NCBI RefSeq assembly: GCF_014762685.1
Contig: NZ_JABURM010000006.1
Location: 484,384-548,383, forward strand
Reading direction: 5' to 3'
DNA length: 64,000 bases
From: Gracilimonas sp.
GTDB lineage: Bacteria > Bacteroidota > Rhodothermia > Balneolales > Balneolaceae
A program made the position numbers and the translations under genes. Shown here piece after piece: positions 44,788 to 53,700 of this stretch. The notes under the pieces are model-generated. The model saw nothing but the letters and a program-made list of their open reading frames with translations, made no database searches and was not told the DNA's origin. The first letter of the stretch is position 1. Every line of letters starts with the position of its first letter.

Positions 44788-45489
44788 ATGAGCAATAAAC
44801 ACACCATACTTTTAGTGGAAGACGAGGAAGAATCCGGCGAGATGCTGACAAACTTTTTAGAATTGAATAACTACAAAGTACTTTGGGCAAAAGACGGAAA
44901 AAAAGCCTTTAACTATATAGATGACAACGCGAATGATATTCACTTAGCTATTTTGGATATCATGGTTCCTTATCATGATGGAAAAGATATTTGCAGACAT
45001 ATTCGGCAACACCCTGTTATTTATGATATCCCGGTATTGTTTTTGACTGCTCGTGATGAAGAAAAGGATGAAATTGAAGGCTTAGAGCTGGGGGCTGATG
45101 ACTATATCAAAAAACCGGCAAGCTTAAACTTGGTGAAAGCCCATGTGGAAACTCAATTACGCCGGCGATCTCCTGAAAAAAGTAATTGGATACAGTATGG
45201 CAGGGTATATGTAGATGTGGATTCTAAAGAAATGTATATCAATGATGAATTGATAGATCTTACCCATACGGAATACACCATTGCAGAAATGATTTTTCAA
45301 AACCCGAAATTGGTGTACAGTCGTCAGCAGATTCTGGAGAAAATTTCGGATGAAGAAAAATATGTATTTGACCGGACGGTAGATGTTCATGTTAAAAATT
45401 TGCGTCTCAAAATGGGCGATGAGGGTAGGCTAATTAAAACCTATCGAGGCGTAGGGTATGGGTTTAATAAAGAATTTCTCCACGCATGA
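44788..45489 (+). CDS. OmpR/PhoB-type response regulator
   Basis: 233 residues. The receiver domain has EDEEES near the N-terminus, Asp57 (LAILDIMVPYHDG), Thr in LFLTARDEE and Lys in DDYIKKPASL. A winged-helix DNA-binding domain (about 135-230) has LTHTEYTIAEMIFQNP, FDRTVDVHVKNLRLKM and IKTYRGVGYGF. It overlaps the following kinase gene by 4 bp (ATGA), so the two form a translationally coupled pair. Confidence 0.96.
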   Translation: MSNKHTILLVEDEEESGEMLTNFLELNNYKVLWAKDGKKAFNYIDDNANDIHLAILDIMVPYHDGKDICRHIRQHPVIYDIPVLFLTARDEEKDEIEGLELGADDYIKKPASLNLVKAHVETQLRRRSPEKSNWIQYGRVYVDVDSKEMYINDELIDLTHTEYTIAEMIFQNPKLVYSRQQILEKISDEEKYVFDRTVDVHVKNLRLKMGDEGRLIKTYRGVGYGFNKEFLHA

Positions 45490-46886
45490 AAATACGCTCC
45501 AAACTGGCATGGACTTATATAATTCTATTAGTTATTGGGATTATTACCATAAGCGCTTACTCGATTCTTACTATTCGAAGTTTTTTACTGGAGGAAGGGG
45601 AAAAACAATTTGAAAGAGATGCTCTTTCGCTGGCATTAGCGGCAAGCAGTTTTAAAAATGATGAACAGTTTGATGAAAGAATTCAGCAACAAGCTCAGCT
45701 CTCCCGTTATGAAATGGCTGTTTATGACAAAGACGGAGTTCGTTTTCTTACTTTTCCTGAAGAGGCTTTCGAAAATGTAGCTCCTTATCTCGGTGATTCT
45801 TTAATGACAGAGCTGGAACAGCGCGATGGAAACCCTATCATTCAAAATAAGGAGCAATCTCCAAAACTTATTGCCTATGTTGATTTAGGCCAGTCTGATA
45901 ACGCAGCTCAATATTTGCGAATAAGCCAGGATAAGGGACAGTATTACGCAGCAGTAGCAAGTATCAGGCATATTATTTATGCAGGAATGTTTTTCTCGAT
46001 TGGAGCTGTAATCATCGTAAGCTTTTTGTTTGCCCGCTATATTGCTGCCCCGATTTTGCACCTTAATGCAGCTGCTTTGGATATTGCCCGAGGTAATTTA
46101 GATCGTAAAATTGATCTCAAACGGAATGATGAATTTGGAACATTGGCTGACTCACTTAACCACATGGCAAGTACACTGAGAGCTGATAATGAAAAATTAA
46201 AACGCTTAAATGAAAAACAAAGCCAGTTTTTTGCAGATATCACTCACGAAGTTCGCAATCCTCTTCATACTATTTCCGGTGCTTTAGAAATGCTGGAGCT
46301 GGAAAATCTTCAGCCGGAGAAGAAAAAGCAGTACATGAAAACGGCTCAAAAACAGATTCTTCGGGTAGCCCGTTTGTTTGAGGATATCAAAACCTTACAA
46401 CGATATGATTTTGACGAGAGTTTTATTACCCGAAAAAAGATTGATCTGAAAGAATTAATAAATGAAGCAGAGCAGGCATATCAGCCCATTGCTGAAAAAA
46501 AAGGGCTGGAATTGGTTACAACAAACATCTGTTCCTGTAAAGTAAATGCCGATCCGGATAAGATTGAACAGGTCTTGGATAATCTTATTTCAAATGCGAT
46601 TAAATATACGTTGAAAGGAAAAATTGAAATTGGATTTGAGAAGAAGGGAGAGGTTGCGGAGATTTACGTTAAAGATACCGGGCCGGGAATTGGAAAAGAA
46701 CACTTAGACCGCTTGTTTGATCGATTTTATCGTACCGATAAAGCCCGTTCGAGAGATAAGGGGGGCACAGGATTGGGACTTTCGGTTGTAAAGGGAATTT
46801 TAAATGCACATCAAAGTGATATAAAAGTAGAAAGCACCGTTGGCAAAGGCAGCCGTTTTTATTTCACTCTCCCCATTTTGGATTGA
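45486..46886 (+). CDS. Membrane sensor histidine kinase (HAMP)
   Basis: 466 residues. TM1 is about 8-30 and TM2 about 160-182, flanking a periplasmic sensor region of about 130 residues with no recognised fold. HAMP (about 182-235) leads to the H box FADITHEVRNPLHTISG (His near 256). The ATPase domain has NLISNAIKYTLKG (N), VKDTGPGIGKEHLDRLFDRF (G1/F) and GGTGLGLSVVKGI (G2). The signal sensed is not evident. Its last 23 bp overlap the 3' end of the aquaporin gene on the other strand. Confidence 0.95.
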   Translation: MKIRSKLAWTYIILLVIGIITISAYSILTIRSFLLEEGEKQFERDALSLALAASSFKNDEQFDERIQQQAQLSRYEMAVYDKDGVRFLTFPEEAFENVAPYLGDSLMTELEQRDGNPIIQNKEQSPKLIAYVDLGQSDNAAQYLRISQDKGQYYAAVASIRHIIYAGMFFSIGAVIIVSFLFARYIAAPILHLNAAALDIARGNLDRKIDLKRNDEFGTLADSLNHMASTLRADNEKLKRLNEKQSQFFADITHEVRNPLHTISGALEMLELENLQPEKKKQYMKTAQKQILRVARLFEDIKTLQRYDFDESFITRKKIDLKELINEAEQAYQPIAEKKGLELVTTNICSCKVNADPDKIEQVLDNLISNAIKYTLKGKIEIGFEKKGEVAEIYVKDTGPGIGKEHLDRLFDRFYRTDKARSRDKGGTGLGLSVVKGILNAHQSDIKVESTVGKGSRFYFTLPILD

Positions 46887-47487
46887 AATAGGCAAAAGTG
46901 AAAGCAGCTAACGCTCCGCCACAGAGAGGGGCAATGGTATACAATAAAATATGCTTGTAAGAATCTCCTCCCATTATAAAATCAAACAGTGCTGTGCCGA
47001 TAGAAATAGTTGGGTTTAACACACCGCCCGATACAGGTGTACTTACCATGAGCATACCGGTGAATGTTAATCCTATTATTATTCCAACAAATTGGTTTTT
47101 TCGGTGCAGGTTAGAAAGGGAAAGCATCAACATCACCATAACAAAAATGGATACGAAGAAGACTTCAACAAAGGTTTGTTGATAGAGGCCGGTATCTGTT
47201 GGAGGCTCTACATAAAAAACGGAGCTGGATAAGAAATAGATAACAATAGCGGCAAAAAAGCCCCCCATAACCTGACTCACTATATAACCCAGAAAATCGG
47301 CCGCACGGAGTTTACGCTTTAAGAAAAAAGCTATAGAAACTGCAGGGTTATAATGAGCCCCCGATATCGGGAAACCAATATAAACCAAAGCCATTAATGT
47401 TAAACCTATGGCGAGCGGATCCCCCGTAAAGCCAAAAACCAATACGAGAAAAAAGGCTCCGAGCGCTTCTGTTATGTAAGCGTGCAT
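46864..47487 (-). CDS. MIP/aquaporin family channel
   Basis: 207 residues with six membrane segments. The two half-helix motifs are ISGAHYNPAVSIAFF (NPA) and VSGGVLNPTISIG (NPT in place of the second NPA). The short length suggests a water channel and not a glycerol facilitator, but selectivity cannot be read with certainty. It is convergent with the histidine kinase gene with a 23-bp overlap of coding ends. Confidence 0.9.
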   Translation of the reverse strand: MHAYITEALGAFFLVLVFGFTGDPLAIGLTLMALVYIGFPISGAHYNPAVSIAFFLKRKLRAADFLGYIVSQVMGGFFAAIVIYFLSSSVFYVEPPTDTGLYQQTFVEVFFVSIFVMVMLMLSLSNLHRKNQFVGIIIGLTFTGMLMVSTPVSGGVLNPTISIGTALFDFIMGGDSYKHILLYTIAPLCGGALAAFTFAYFNPKWGE

Positions 47488-47671
47488 ACCCTGTATGTTA
47501 GTCCTCCTAAAATACTAAATATTTTACCTGCGGCTGAAACTACTTGCAGGAAGGAGAAATTGCAAGAAGGCATTTGCATAATTTGTAAAAAAAGTATTGT
47601 GCATATTTCTAACTATTTGACTTCATATAGGCTTAGAAAAAGGATATTTTCAGGAAAATAAATTTTATTTC

Positions 47672-47971
47672 ATGCAAATATTCAAAAAATTGAAAGCCCG
47701 TTGGGATATTGAGAGCAACTGGCAGATCATTATTATACTTTTTGTGTTTTCTTTGACAGGCTTTACGGCACTTTTTGCAAGACGTTTCATTTTTCCGCTT
47801 TTAGGTATTGAGGCCTCAGATCCGTTTTGGTATAAAACAATTATGTGGCTGATAACCATTTTTCCTATTTACAACATTCTATTATTGACCTATGCTGCTC
47901 TTTTTGGCCAGTTTAAGTTTTTCTGGAGATTTTTTAAGAAGATGATGGGCCGATTTGTACCCAATAAATAA
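47672..47971 (+). CDS. Small membrane protein (DUF6787-like)
   Basis: 99 residues with two hydrophobic segments (about 20-40 and 58-82) and a basic C-terminus (FFWRFFKKMMGRFVPNK). The start MQIFKKLKARWDIESNWQ and FALFARRFIFPLLGI-like central part resemble a family of unknown function common in Bacteroidota (DUF6787, from memory). It stands alone. The 184-bp gap upstream shows no clear regulatory site. Confidence 0.7.
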   Translation: MQIFKKLKARWDIESNWQIIIILFVFSLTGFTALFARRFIFPLLGIEASDPFWYKTIMWLITIFPIYNILLLTYAALFGQFKFFWRFFKKMMGRFVPNK

Positions 47972-48010
47972 TATTTAAAAATAGTAAGTAATGTTAAAAT
48001 AAACAGGATC

Positions 48011-48361
48011 TTATCTGGCTAGTGTAGCGCGGTTTTTTGGGGGAAGCTTGGCGACCACCAAGTCATAAGAGTGTTTTATAAGCTCAAGGATGAAGTCATC
48101 TTCTAGAGATCCTGTTGTATCCACCGAGTTCCAGTGTTTTTTGTTCATATGATATCCAGGCTTAATTTCTTCATATTCGGCTCTCAGTTCTAGTGCCTTT
48201 ATAGGATCGCACTTCAGGTTAATGCTCTCGAATTCATCAACATCAGTAAGGGCGAACATTTTTCCCATTACTTTAAAAACCAGGGTTTGTTCATCAAAAG
48301 GAAAATCCTCAGCGGTACCGGGCAGGGAAAGACAGTAGTTGTAAAAGGCTTCTATATGCAT
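48011..48361 (-). CDS. MmcQ/YjbR family protein
   Basis: 116 residues. The family features are the N-terminal LSLPGTAEDFPFDEQTLVFKV, MFALTDVDEFESINLKCDP and the YHMNKKHWNSVDTTGSL stretch. The fold is a CyaY-like double-wing DNA-binding type, and the function is unproven. It follows the hypothetical exported protein gene by 3 bp, so the two are probably co-transcribed. Confidence 0.88.
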   Translation of the reverse strand: MHIEAFYNYCLSLPGTAEDFPFDEQTLVFKVMGKMFALTDVDEFESINLKCDPIKALELRAEYEEIKPGYHMNKKHWNSVDTTGSLEDDFILELIKHSYDLVVAKLPPKNRATLAR

Positions 48362-48364
48362 GGT

Positions 48365-48871
48365 TCAGTTTACGCTTTCATAATCGATACGAAAGTTGGC
48401 GGAAAGGCGGGACGATCGTGAAGTGATGTAGTTTGCTAGATCAGGTGTAATCACTCCTATAAAGCTATCATGCCAGGTAGAGGCCATGGTCCGAACGTCA
48501 TTGTTCAGTGGTAGCTTGGCCGGTTGATAGAACATGAGTTGTGCAGTAAAGGCAAGGGTTTCGGCCATTCCTTCCATAATATTGATGTGCAGATAAAGAA
48601 TTGGAAGCTGATCGGATTGCTGAAGTGTCTCATATTCTAAAATAGTAACAGGAAGACTGTTTAGCTCTTTAAGCATCAGACTTCTAACGCTATCAACAGG
48701 AATAGAGACGTTATCCAGACTTTCAGGTTTTTCCACATTCACAACTACCCCAAATTCGGAGATTCCATAAAGTGAATTTTGCTCGCGAAGCACTTCATTC
48801 TGAGCATATGAATTAATAGTGCTAAACAAAAAAAAGTAGATTGTAAGTATTAAAAAATACAGGGTTTTCAT
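48365..48871 (-). CDS. Hypothetical exported protein
   Basis: 168 residues with a Sec signal ending STINSYAQNE. The mature part is predicted to be mixed alpha/beta with no motif I recognise (SEFGVVVNVEKPESL, ILYLHINIMEG). It may be a small periplasmic or outer-membrane-associated protein. It lies in a short minus-strand run of small genes ahead of the MmcQ gene. Confidence 0.6.
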   Translation of the reverse strand: MKTLYFLILTIYFFLFSTINSYAQNEVLREQNSLYGISEFGVVVNVEKPESLDNVSIPVDSVRSLMLKELNSLPVTILEYETLQQSDQLPILYLHINIMEGMAETLAFTAQLMFYQPAKLPLNNDVRTMASTWHDSFIGVITPDLANYITSRSSRLSANFRIDYESVN

Positions 48872-48893
48872 TTTTTTAAGTTTGAGTGATCAG

Positions 48894-49238
48894 CTAATAT
48901 AGCTTAATAGTCATGAATTCTGATTCTCCCTGACAGTCTGTCCACATAAACCAAACAGAATCAGCATTCTTGTCCATACCGGAAATCTGGTCATAAGGAA
49001 TTGCGATTGTGCTTTTAGGGTGAAGATTCGGTTGAAAGTTTTCACATGGATCAGCTAAATCTATCAGATAGCTATCTTCTGTTTCAATAACAAAATAAAA
49101 AACTGGTTTATCCGTGTCATTCAATATTTCCAGCTCGGGTGGTTGGGGTGTAGCAATTACGGTTTCTTCATAGGAAGAATCACATCCTGCTATTAAAAAA
49201 AGGAAAGTCGGCAATAAGTAGCAGCAAAGGTTTTTCAT
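48894..49238 (-). CDS. Hypothetical lipoprotein
   Basis: 114 residues. The signal ends FLFLIAGCDSSY, a lipobox with Cys near 19. The mature domain is short and beta-rich (FYFVIETEDSYL, KSTIAIPYDQISG, EFMTIKLY) and contains two further Cys (PCENF, WTDCQG) that could pair. No family was recognised. It is 22 bp upstream of the exported hypothetical gene. Confidence 0.6.
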   Translation of the reverse strand: MKNLCCYLLPTFLFLIAGCDSSYEETVIATPQPPELEILNDTDKPVFYFVIETEDSYLIDLADPCENFQPNLHPKSTIAIPYDQISGMDKNADSVWFMWTDCQGESEFMTIKLY

Positions 49239-49283
49239 GGCATTGAATTTGTTATAAAAACTATGCGATGAAGAAAAAATTGT

Positions 49284-49661
49284 TTACCCGTTACTTTTTA
49301 AAACTTGTATTCCCAACAAAACCCAACCGGCTATAAAAGCAATCCCGCCAAATGGGGTAATGGCACCAAGCCAGCCAATACCCGATAAACAGAGTGTATA
49401 CAGGCTTCCGGAAAAAATCACAATTCCTGTTAAAATAAGAGAAGCCGGCCAGGTAATAACGAGGTCAAATTGAACTCCGATCAGGGCGATCAACATCAAC
49501 CCCAGGGCATGCCATGCATGGTATTGAACGGCGGTTTGCCAGGTTTCCAGACGCTCAGTACACAGTATATTTTTCAGGGCATGAGCACCAAAAGCTCCGG
49601 CGGCTACGGCAAGAGCTAACAGGATGGCGGCAATGGCAATAATAATCTTCGGATTAGACAT
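49284..49661 (-). CDS. DUF423 family membrane protein
   Basis: 125 residues with four membrane segments. Family features are IAAILLALAVAAGAFGAHALK, the WQTAVQYHAWHALGLM helix and LCLSGIGWLGAITPFGGIAFI. The function is unknown. It follows the CDGSH gene on the same strand, across a gap with an inverted word-repeat. Confidence 0.9.
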   Translation of the reverse strand: MSNPKIIIAIAAILLALAVAAGAFGAHALKNILCTERLETWQTAVQYHAWHALGLMLIALIGVQFDLVITWPASLILTGIVIFSGSLYTLCLSGIGWLGAITPFGGIAFIAGWVLLGIQVLKSNG

Positions 49662-49673
49662 TTCGTAAACTCG

Positions 49674-49756
49674 TTAATGGTTATTCGTTATTGGGAAAAT
49701 AGTATCTATGAAGTTAACAAATAGAGGATTAACGATTCCACCAATAACGAATAGCC
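49674..49756. repeat. Inverted word-repeat (AATAACGAAT family)
   Basis: GGTTATTCGTTATTGG (49679-49694) and its inverse at 49741-49756 differ at one position. The left copy with its flank, from 49674, matches the word at 33751-33771 in the carA-carB gap. AATAACGAAT also occurs near 43851. The right arm ends 4 bp from the CDGSH stop codon. Confidence 0.65.
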
Positions 49757-49760
49757 CTAA

Positions 49761-50420
49761 TTAATCAGAAACAAAGCCGATCTTCTTATGGGTACCGTCA
49801 CAAAATGGCTTCGTCTCTGAACCGCCGCATCTGCAAAAACTCATCTTCTTGCTGCAGGTTTCTCGGCCCGTGGCTTCGCCCACTAAGTCATAATTTCCCT
49901 CTACCACAAAAGGTGCGTTATCAATTAGCTTAACAGATAATTCTCCTCCTTTGCCCTGCACTGGTTCAACTCTTAAGCGCTCAGCATTGTAAGAAGTATC
50001 AGCTTTAAAATTGGCAGAGATGTGGGAGTTATCACACAATGGTTTGTTTTTGGACTGCCCGCACCTGCACAGAGCCATGCGGGTATCTTTTAGTACTATA
50101 TTTTCATCCATATCCTTAACAACCACCTCTCCATGAATGTAAATTGGTCCGTCCTTTTCAATGGTAATAATATTTTGCCCGGGTGGTGTTTCCGTTTTAT
50201 CGGAGCTTTTAAGCTCGTAGTGCAATGCTCCGGTCGGACAGCGTTCAATCACTTCGGTCAACTCATCTGCTGAGGCCAGTTCCGGTTTTATCCATGGTTT
50301 TCGCTTTGGATCAAATACACCCGGTAATCCCCGCACACATTCGGCAGCATGAATACATCGTTCTTTATCCCAGGTAACTTTCAGCTCATCGGTTGAGTAT
50401 TGCAGGATCTTTTCTTTCAT
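49761..50420 (-). CDS. Iron-sulfur protein: Fer4_19 plus two CDGSH domains
   Basis: 219 residues. The N-terminal 70 residues form a divergent ferredoxin-like domain (DKERCIHAAECVRGLPGVF...ERCPTGALHY). Two CDGSH-type 2Fe-2S motifs follow: LCRCGQSKNKPLCDNSH (about 125-141) and FCRCGGSETKPFCDGTH (about 195-211). Proteins of this layout are thought to act in Fe-S or redox handling; no substrate is known. It is 100 bp from the beta-CASP RNase gene on the same strand. Confidence 0.9.
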   Translation of the reverse strand: MKEKILQYSTDELKVTWDKERCIHAAECVRGLPGVFDPKRKPWIKPELASADELTEVIERCPTGALHYELKSSDKTETPPGQNIITIEKDGPIYIHGEVVVKDMDENIVLKDTRMALCRCGQSKNKPLCDNSHISANFKADTSYNAERLRVEPVQGKGGELSVKLIDNAPFVVEGNYDLVGEATGRETCSKKMSFCRCGGSETKPFCDGTHKKIGFVSD

Positions 50421-50519
50421 AGAGATCTTAGATTGGTTTTAAGTTATACATCATTATAATTAAGTGAGAGTTTTGAACCAAAAGGAATAGAAAGTGTAAA
50501 AAATCATGTGCCGGTTTCG

Positions 50520-51896
50520 TTAAAGTTGAATGTCAGCAATCTCATATAACTCAGGTATGTGGGCGCTCCAGTTGTAGGTATCCTTCAACTTAACGCGCAT
50601 CATGTCCAGGCTTTGAGGTTCGCCATGAATCAGGAGAACATGTTCGGGCATTTTCTTGATATCAGAAACCCAGTCCAGCAATTCTGTTTGATCTGCGTGA
50701 GCCGAAAGGCCGTGGAGGATATCGATACAGGCTTTGACCTGATGATATTTTCCATAGAATTTGATCTCTTCAGCCCCGTCTAACAGCTGGCGCCCTCGTG
50801 TGCCTTCAGCCTGGAAGCCGGCTAAAAGTACAGTGGTTTCCTCTCTGCCAATATACTTCTGAAGGTAGGTGAGAACCCGGCCACCCGTCACCATACCGCT
50901 TCCGGCGATGATAACCTTTGGCCTTGAATCATCTATAATCTTCCAGGTTTCCTTAAAAGATTCCACGATGTGAACGCGGTCCTTCATATCAGCAGAATCT
51001 TTTTCAGTTAATTTATGCCATTCCGGATATTTGTTAAAAGTACTCAGGGCCCGGGCTCCCATAGGGCTATCCAAAATAACAGGAAGTGACGCAGGGATGA
51101 GGTTCTTTTTGTGAAGCTGCCAGATCAGATACATCAGCAACTGAGCGCGTTCAACGGCAAAGCTCGGGATGATGAGTGTTCCGCCTTTTTGAATAGTCTC
51201 ATCAATGAGCTGCTTAAGTTTTCCTAAAGTATCTTCTTCAATGTGTTTCCTGTTTCCGTAGGTTGATTCTATGAACAGTATATCAGCACTTTTAGGCTTC
51301 TTGGGAGCCCTAAGCAATGCATCGTTAGGCCGGCCAATATCCCCTGAAAACACAAATCGTTTTCCGTAGATGTCTATCTCAATGAAAGTAGCTCCTATAA
51401 TATGTCCGTTGTATTGAAATCGAACTCTAGTGTTGTTGTCAACCGCAATCCACTCGGCTTCTTCCCGTTTTTGAAATCGGCTTATGGCCTTTTCAGCATC
51501 ATCCGTATTGTAAAGAGGTTCGGCCGGGTCGTGTTTGGAGTACCCGTCTTTGTTGGCTCTTTCAGCATCTTCTTCCTGAATTTTGGCGCTGTCTCGCAAT
51601 ATGATCTCAGCTATGTCGAGGGTTGGAGCTGTTCCCCAAATTGAACCATTAAATCCCATTTTAACGAGTCGTGGAAGAAATCCACTATGATCAAGGTGAC
51701 CATGCGTTAATAAAACAAGATCAACTGTTGAAGCTTTAACAGGAAGCTGTTGCCAGTTTAATTCCCGCAGCTTTTTTATTCCCTGAAACATCCCGCAATC
51801 TATCATTAGATTTTTTTCAGGAGTTTCAATAAGGTATTTGGAACCAGTGACTGTCCCTGAAGCTCCTAAAAAATGGATCTTAATGGATTTGCTCAT
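50520..51896 (-). CDS. MBL-fold RNA exonuclease/endonuclease (beta-CASP, YsvB/CPSF73-like)
   Basis: 458 residues. The MBL core has LLTHGHLDHSGFLP (HxHxDH), the later ligands in YNGHIIGATF and FSGDIGRPND, and FIESTYGNR. The beta-CASP insert (about 195-370) includes LIIPSFAVERAQ and IIAGSGMVTGGRV. GLSAHADQTELLDWV and LLIHGEPQSL complete the active site. Such enzymes process RNA 3' ends or degrade RNA. The gene starts 7 bp after the stop of the ATP-cone nuclease gene, so the two are likely co-transcribed. Confidence 0.93.
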   Translation of the reverse strand: MSKSIKIHFLGASGTVTGSKYLIETPEKNLMIDCGMFQGIKKLRELNWQQLPVKASTVDLVLLTHGHLDHSGFLPRLVKMGFNGSIWGTAPTLDIAEIILRDSAKIQEEDAERANKDGYSKHDPAEPLYNTDDAEKAISRFQKREEAEWIAVDNNTRVRFQYNGHIIGATFIEIDIYGKRFVFSGDIGRPNDALLRAPKKPKSADILFIESTYGNRKHIEEDTLGKLKQLIDETIQKGGTLIIPSFAVERAQLLMYLIWQLHKKNLIPASLPVILDSPMGARALSTFNKYPEWHKLTEKDSADMKDRVHIVESFKETWKIIDDSRPKVIIAGSGMVTGGRVLTYLQKYIGREETTVLLAGFQAEGTRGRQLLDGAEEIKFYGKYHQVKACIDILHGLSAHADQTELLDWVSDIKKMPEHVLLIHGEPQSLDMMRVKLKDTYNWSAHIPELYEIADIQL

Positions 51897-51903
51897 GATC
51901 AGC

Positions 51904-52749
51904 TCATGTTATGGTTAAAATTTCAGTTGCTTCCTTATGAATGCGCTCTGCCCGCGGTTTATCAAAACCAAGCCGGGTGAGGACCTGCATATTATTACGA
52001 ATCTGTCTGACCAATACAATGTCGTTTTTCAAAAGAAGCTGTTTTTCAGATTTATCAATAACTGATAAACAGGTTATGGGATGAAGTCCGGTTCTACCGA
52101 TCAGGTCTTTCAGACCGTTGTTCTTTGGAAAACTCCAGCTCAATAACTTGAGTCCAATACAATTTGCATAATCTGAGGCATCGGTAGTAAACCGTGTGTT
52201 AGTAACTACCCACCCCGCATGGTTTTTATATTGGAGCTCAGGCTGTTTGACCCACGCATTCTTAACATCTACAAAACGGGATCTCACATAAAGGGGAATG
52301 GTAACATTACAGTGATGATTTTGTCTGTTGTGAAATTTACACTCCATCATTAAATATTCATTATCCTTCTCGGCGAGCACATCAATTTCGTGAGAAACAC
52401 ATTCTCCTTTAATTAAACTACCCACGTGTGTTGCGTATCCAAGCTTTTTGAAGATTTCTGAGATCAGAATTTCAAATGGATAACCTGAAGGCCCCAGTTC
52501 AAGCAAAGCTTCTTTTAACTTATACCGCCCTGCAATTCGGATAGATTTCTGCTTTAGCAGCCGGTAGGCTTCCCGGTAAATTTTTTGGGTAGATATACCG
52601 TCTGTAAATAAGCCAGTATCTTCCAAGTCTTTGATCACAGAATTCATAACATCTGACTGAGCTCCTGCATTACTCAATGAGTGTTTTAGTTTGGATAGCT
52701 GAAAAGTCTCTCTTTCACCTGTAGCCTTTATAACTTCAAATGGAACCAT
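51904..52749 (-). CDS. ATP-cone domain fused to a Mrr-type restriction endonuclease domain
   Basis: 281 residues. Residues 1-90 are an ATP-cone (FEVIKATGERETFQLSKL..., GISTQKIYREAYRLL), a nucleotide-binding module best known from ribonucleotide reductase. Residues 95-200 are PD-(D/E)XK: GYPFEILISEIFKKLGY, HEIDVLAEKD and LMMECKFHNR give the E-D-ECK active site. The C-terminal 70 residues end in a helix-hairpin-like segment (MQVLTRLGFDKPRAERI). It is upstream of and coupled to the beta-CASP RNase. ATP- or dATP-gated nuclease activity is an inference. Confidence 0.87.
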   Translation of the reverse strand: MVPFEVIKATGERETFQLSKLKHSLSNAGAQSDVMNSVIKDLEDTGLFTDGISTQKIYREAYRLLKQKSIRIAGRYKLKEALLELGPSGYPFEILISEIFKKLGYATHVGSLIKGECVSHEIDVLAEKDNEYLMMECKFHNRQNHHCNVTIPLYVRSRFVDVKNAWVKQPELQYKNHAGWVVTNTRFTTDASDYANCIGLKLLSWSFPKNNGLKDLIGRTGLHPITCLSVIDKSEKQLLLKNDIVLVRQIRNNMQVLTRLGFDKPRAERIHKEATEILTIT

Positions 52750-52913
52750 GTGTTACGCTGCCGTTTTTGTGTTTAACAAAAAGTATACAAAAGAACTGTA
52801 AAGATTGAGTGAGGCTATTATTTCATATACGAAAGATTCCATATATGAATGAGCAATTAAAGAAAAAATTAATCTATTAAATTAAAAGGTTATCAAAGGT
52901 GCAGATAAATTAA

Positions 52914-53120
52914 TTAACAACATGATTTATCTTGTTGAACAGGCGGGCAATCAATATCTCCATAAGAACAGAAAACACAGCAATCTCCCTGTTTCGGTTT
53001 AATGATTTCTCCACAACCCGGACATTCCCAAAAGTACTGGCAGGAATCTTCCGGCATTGTTTCCGAAGCTTGATTCCCACACAACGGACAGGATATTGTT
53101 GAAGAGGTTTTAACTTTCAT
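52914..53120 (-). CDS. GDCCVxC domain protein
   Basis: 68 residues. Two CxxC pairs (SCPLCGNQ, ECPGCGEI) are followed by the naming motif GDCCVFCSYGDIDCPP, and the protein ends SCC. Homologues are small Cys-rich (sometimes selenocysteine) proteins linked to heavy-metal gene clusters; metal binding is likely. Its start overlaps the DUF3347 gene by 11 bp. It is the last gene of the copper/silver island. Confidence 0.88.
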   Translation of the reverse strand: MKVKTSSTISCPLCGNQASETMPEDSCQYFWECPGCGEIIKPKQGDCCVFCSYGDIDCPPVQQDKSCC

Positions 53121-53655
53121 CTGAATCTTTGTTGATCAATTCAGAGGAGTCTCCACAACTGTGCATGGCCTGTCCAAAAAATGGATTTTCAACTTCCTCT
53201 TCGGTGCTAAGCCAGCTGCTTCCACCTTCAAACATCGGGCAGTATTGCTTGAACAACTTTCCTTCATATCCCTGATTTTGAACAGCTGTAATAAGTTCAC
53301 CTGAGATCTTTTTGAATGCGGATCGCAAGGCTTTAATATCTTCCGAATCAAAAGCTTCCTGTACGGCAGCAAGCATTTCTGAATGATGATCTGCGTGTTT
53401 TTCAGCATGTTCTTTATGCTCATTCATTTCTCCGCTGCTATGCACTTCTTCCAAAAATTTCTGGAGATGTTCTTTAGCGGATACAAAATTATCGTGAACC
53501 AAAGCATTCTTGGCCTCCAGATAATGCAGGATCAATGTTTCAAGATGATCTGCATGCTGATGTTGTTCTTGTTGGTGATTGGCATGATCTTCATGCTGAG
53601 CAATAGCTGTAAAGCTGATAAGGGATAATAGTGTCAGTGTTAGTATTGATTTCAT
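53110..53655 (-). CDS. Exported DUF3347 protein with His-rich region
   Basis: 181 residues with a Sec signal ending TAIAQHEDHA. A His-rich linker (HEDHANHQQEQHQHADH) precedes the DUF3347 helical domain. The C-terminal block LFKQYCPMFEGGSSWLS and ENPFFG...MHSCG repeats that of the efflux adaptor at 58614-60293 almost word for word. The two Cys in CPM and SCG with nearby Met and His suggest copper or silver binding. It is 88 bp after the P-type ATPase gene, a gap filled by a tandem repeat. Confidence 0.88.
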   Translation of the reverse strand: MKSILTLTLLSLISFTAIAQHEDHANHQQEQHQHADHLETLILHYLEAKNALVHDNFVSAKEHLQKFLEEVHSSGEMNEHKEHAEKHADHHSEMLAAVQEAFDSEDIKALRSAFKKISGELITAVQNQGYEGKLFKQYCPMFEGGSSWLSTEEEVENPFFGQAMHSCGDSSELINKDSDES

Positions 53656-53700
53656 CGTCAGTTTAATTAGTGTGTTTATTTTTAAAAATTGAATGTTGTT

